The notes beneath the pieces were generated by a model. The model was not told where the DNA came from. It was given only the letters and a program-made list of their open reading frames with translations, and ran no database searches. This document shows, in pieces, positions 61,751 to 64,000 of a stretch of DNA of 64,000 bases. The position numbers were made by a program, and so were the translations under genes. Where the stretch lies: contig JAEESZ010000004.1 of the NCBI GenBank assembly GCA_016286535.1, positions 186,001 to 250,000 on the forward strand, given 5' to 3'. Position 1 is the stretch's first letter. Every line of letters begins with the position of its first letter. The DNA comes from Treponema sp. (GTDB taxonomy: Bacteria; Spirochaetota; Spirochaetia; Treponematales; Treponemataceae).

Positions 61751-62662
61751 CATTTTTTCTAATTCGTTTTTTTCTATTGGTTTTATTATTGCTTTTATTT
61801 TTTTGCAATGTGGTTTTGCTTCATAGAATTTTATCGAATCAAAGTTTGAATAAGATTTCATAATATTATATATTTCATTTCTTACATCCAGAGAACATTT
61901 CTTTCCAAATGTAATACTTTCAATTATTCTATCAGGATATCTAACTATAGATTCTCCATTTCTTTTTAGGTCTTGATAAAATCCACGATATTCATTTTCA
62001 TAATTCCATTTTCGAGTTTTATTTAATAAATTATACATTATGTTATTGTTATTGCGGGTATTACCCATTAGTGGATGTATAAGGTCTGTCTCATAATTCT
62101 CAACAAATGGATAATAATAGTGTTTGCCATCATTATCATATTTTATTTTCTGTAATGGAATGTAATATTTTCCTTCATGTTGTTGAAAAAATGGTTCTCT
62201 TTCAGATTCTAATGTTTCAATATAAAAATATGGAAATTTTTCATCAAGACGATAAGCTTTATATCCAATACATATTCCAGAGAATTTATTACAATAATCT
62301 TTATGATTCCACATTTCAATTTTATCGTTTTTATCTGTCAAGCTAAGTATATGAAAGTGATCAAAAGTTTTTTGTACTGCTTTTTCTAAATCAAGATTTT
62401 TGTTATTAAGTCTTTGTCTTATAACTTCTGGTGTCCATAATTCTATATCTTCTGGAACACGATTTTGTGCAATAGACTGTGCTTTTATGTGTGCAATCCA
62501 ATTATTTATATCTTCATCTGTAGCATCATAACAAATTGGTATTCTGCAATCAGCAGGATCATTTAATTGACGTGGTATTGAAAAATAGAAGTATCTGTTT
62601 TTCATACTATCAAGTGAATAATCAGTAATATTCTTGAATTTATAAAAGATTTTTTCTGTCAT
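61748..62662 (-). CDS. DUF2971 domain protein
   Basis: A 304-residue soluble protein. The opening (IFYKFKNITDYSLDSMKNRYFYFSIPRQLNDPADC) is the DUF2971 hallmark, followed by HILSLTDKNDKIEMWNHKDYCNKFSGICIGY and a C-terminal WNYENEYRGFY. The function of the family is unknown; members are frequent in accessory and defence-like regions. It lies between the helicase-nuclease gene and the UvrD-type gene, on the opposite strand to the latter, with an inverted repeat in the divergent gap. Confidence 0.85.
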   Translation of the reverse strand: MTEKIFYKFKNITDYSLDSMKNRYFYFSIPRQLNDPADCRIPICYDATDEDINNWIAHIKAQSIAQNRVPEDIELWTPEVIRQRLNNKNLDLEKAVQKTFDHFHILSLTDKNDKIEMWNHKDYCNKFSGICIGYKAYRLDEKFPYFYIETLESEREPFFQQHEGKYYIPLQKIKYDNDGKHYYYPFVENYETDLIHPLMGNTRNNNNIMYNLLNKTRKWNYENEYRGFYQDLKRNGESIVRYPDRIIESITFGKKCSLDVRNEIYNIMKSYSNFDSIKFYEAKPHCKKIKAIIKPIEKNELEKM

Positions 62663-62696
62663 ATTGAAAATTTAATAAAAAAAAATATACAAAGAC

Positions 62697-62744
62697 AAGT
62701 TTTAGAGAATTTTTAGTAAACTATATATAAAAAGTCTAAAACTT
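62697..62744. repeat. Long inverted repeat in the DUF2971/UvrD divergent gap
   Basis: AAGTTTTAGA (62697-62706) and TCTAAAACTT (62735-62744) are perfect complements, and inner TTTTTA/TAAAAA pairs extend the stem. A second small repeat, TGGGC/GCCCA, lies at 62750-62774. It could be an operator or a terminator-like structure between the two promoters. Confidence 0.6.
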
Positions 62745-62813
62745 TATTTTGGGCTATGATTTATTATCTGCCCAGAAATATGATTTCATGGTATAATAGA
62801 ATAATGAACACAT

Positions 62814-64000
62814 TTGAATCCTTACTTGCTGAGCTAAATGAAAGCCAATATAAAGCAGCAACATTTGAGAACAAACATTGCATGGTTCTTGCTGGTGCAG
62901 GCTGTGGTAAAACAAAAACAATAATTGCTCGTGCAGTTTACCTCATTTCCCAAGGGATTCCTGCTGATAGAATTCAAATACTATCTTTTACACGTAAATC
63001 AGCTTCTGAAATCTATGAACGGGTTCGTATTTCTGTTGGTGAAGAACAAACAAAAGGACTTCATACATCGACTTTTCATACCTGGTGTCTTAATATAATT
63101 AGAGCAAATGCAAAACTCTTTGGAAAAGAAGGCTTCACTATTCTTGACCGAGATGATCAATTACAAATCTTCCGACTATACCGAGGTCGTCATGCAAAAG
63201 GTACTTTTCCCACAGCGGAACAGATCAATGATTTATATTCTTTTGCCCGAAATACAAAGAAATCTTTGTCATCTTGCTTTGATTTAAATCTTCCAGAATA
63301 TGCAGAATTAAAAGAAAAGATTGCAACCATAATGAAAAATTATGAACAGAAAAAAGAAGAGAATAACTACATTGATTATGATGATATTCTTGATTTTGTT
63401 TCTGCCGCAATAAACGGTTATCCTGAAATCGCAGTGTATATCGGAAAACAGTACGATTATATCTTAGTTGATGAAATGCAAGATACAAATCCACTTCAAT
63501 GGACTCTACTTGAACCATTATCCAAGTATTGTACTTTATTCTGTGTTGGTGATGATGCTCAATCAATTTATGGTTTTCGTGGTGCAGATTTTAATAATGT
63601 TCATTCTTTTTCTGAAAGAATTCCAAATTCTGAAATCTTACGACTTGAAGATAATTATCGCTCTACACAGGAAATCCTAGAATTATCAAATTGGATGCTC
63701 TCAAAAAGTCCATTGAATTACAATAAACAACTACAGGCTGTTCGTGGTCCTGGAAATATTCCAGAAATCCATGATTTTGATAATGAATGGGAACAAAGTC
63801 GTTTTGTTGCAGAGCTTTTGGAAAATAAAAAAGCTGAAGGTGATGCTTTTTCTGATAACCTTATTTTAGTTCGTTCGTCCTCAGATGCAAGACCTATTGA
63901 AACGGCATTTATCCAAAAGAATATTCCTTATGTATTTATTGGTGGAATGAAAATTCTTGAATCAGCTCATATAAAAGATATTCTTTCTCTTTTAAGGATA
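62814..64000 (+). CDS. UvrD/Rep-type SF1 helicase, cut by the window end
   Basis: Open from the ATG at 62814 to the last base: 395 residues visible. Motifs in order: NESQYKAAT (Q motif), AGAGCGKT (Walker A, 30-37), SFTRKSASEI (Ia), LVDEMQDTN (II), GDDAQSIYGFRGA (III), DNYRST (IV). It is an SF1A DNA helicase like Rep, PcrA or UvrD; the 3' part with motifs V and VI is outside. TATAAT lies at 62792-62797, 17 bases before the ATG. Whether this is the housekeeping copy or an accessory one cannot be told here. Confidence 0.93.

Noticed and set aside
1..64000. CRISPR arrays, rRNA genes, prophage structural genes
   Set aside because: No regularly spaced repeats, rRNA sequence, or phage capsid, tail or integrase genes were seen.

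Overview
The window is chromosomal DNA from a spirochaete, most likely a gut- or rumen-type Treponema. The evidence is an AT-rich genome, spirochaete-style gene order (TPR gene, mreB-mreC-mreD-mrdA-rodA next to rnpB and to a zinc-ribbon gene, rpoD and dnaG), GldFG-like and DUF4340 genes behind an ABC ATPase, and tRNA genes that all lack an encoded CCA while a CCA-adding enzyme is present. The species assignment is inference; no rRNA is in the window.

Layout. 1-8.5 kb: end of a PlsC-type acyltransferase, a DagK-type lipid kinase, a MATE exporter, RNase Z, then a GldA/GldFG/DUF4340 ABC system and a convergent CPBP protease. 8.5-15.9 kb: a PilZ (c-di-GMP) membrane protein, a HEAT-like secreted protein, a ComEC core lacking the nuclease domain, rsmA, a YggS protein and two RluA-type pseudouridine synthases, then tRNA-Leu. 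16-21 kb: a zinc-ribbon membrane protein, a secreted protein and mfd. 21.2-22.6 kb: one intact IS3-family element with a visible A9G frameshift site and an unusual triplicated left end. 22.6-27.1 kb: a TPP-riboswitch-controlled thiamine salvage operon (thiM, thiE, HAD phosphatase, thiD, cytX). 27.1-33.7 kb: the rod-shape/elongasome operon. 33.75-34.19 kb: RNase P RNA. 34.2-41.1 kb: zinc-ribbon protein, rpoD, dnaG, mltG, a small gene and a metallo-hydrolase. 41.1-41.4 kb: tRNA-Thr and tRNA-Tyr with a clear promoter and terminator. 41.4-51.1 kb: a GlgA-like synthase, an SPFH-like protein, cca, folC, alr, thrC and a purine permease. 51.2-55.5 kb: divergently transcribed receptor-type adenylate and diguanylate cyclases. 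55.5-58.6 kb: apbE, a Gx-transporter fusion, an EetA-like NusG_II protein and a nucleotidase. 58.7-64 kb: tRNA-Ala followed by an accessory region with a helicase-nuclease fusion, a DUF2971 protein and a UvrD-type helicase cut by the window edge.

How the genes work together. Most of the window is housekeeping (cell-wall elongation, replication/transcription initiation, tRNA maturation, thiamine salvage). Three regions stand out. (1) The adenylate cyclase carries an extracytoplasmic segment that looks like a family-2 cellulose-binding module between two membrane helices, next to a 7TM diguanylate cyclase; together with the PilZ protein this suggests surface or polysaccharide sensing feeding second messengers. 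(2) ApbE, Gx-transporter and NusG_II genes resemble part of the flavin-based extracellular electron transfer set of Firmicutes, with the transporter fused to an EcfT-like domain. (3) The region abutting tRNA-Ala has the look of a genomic island, and its helicase-nuclease protein is the best candidate for an uncharacterised defence function.
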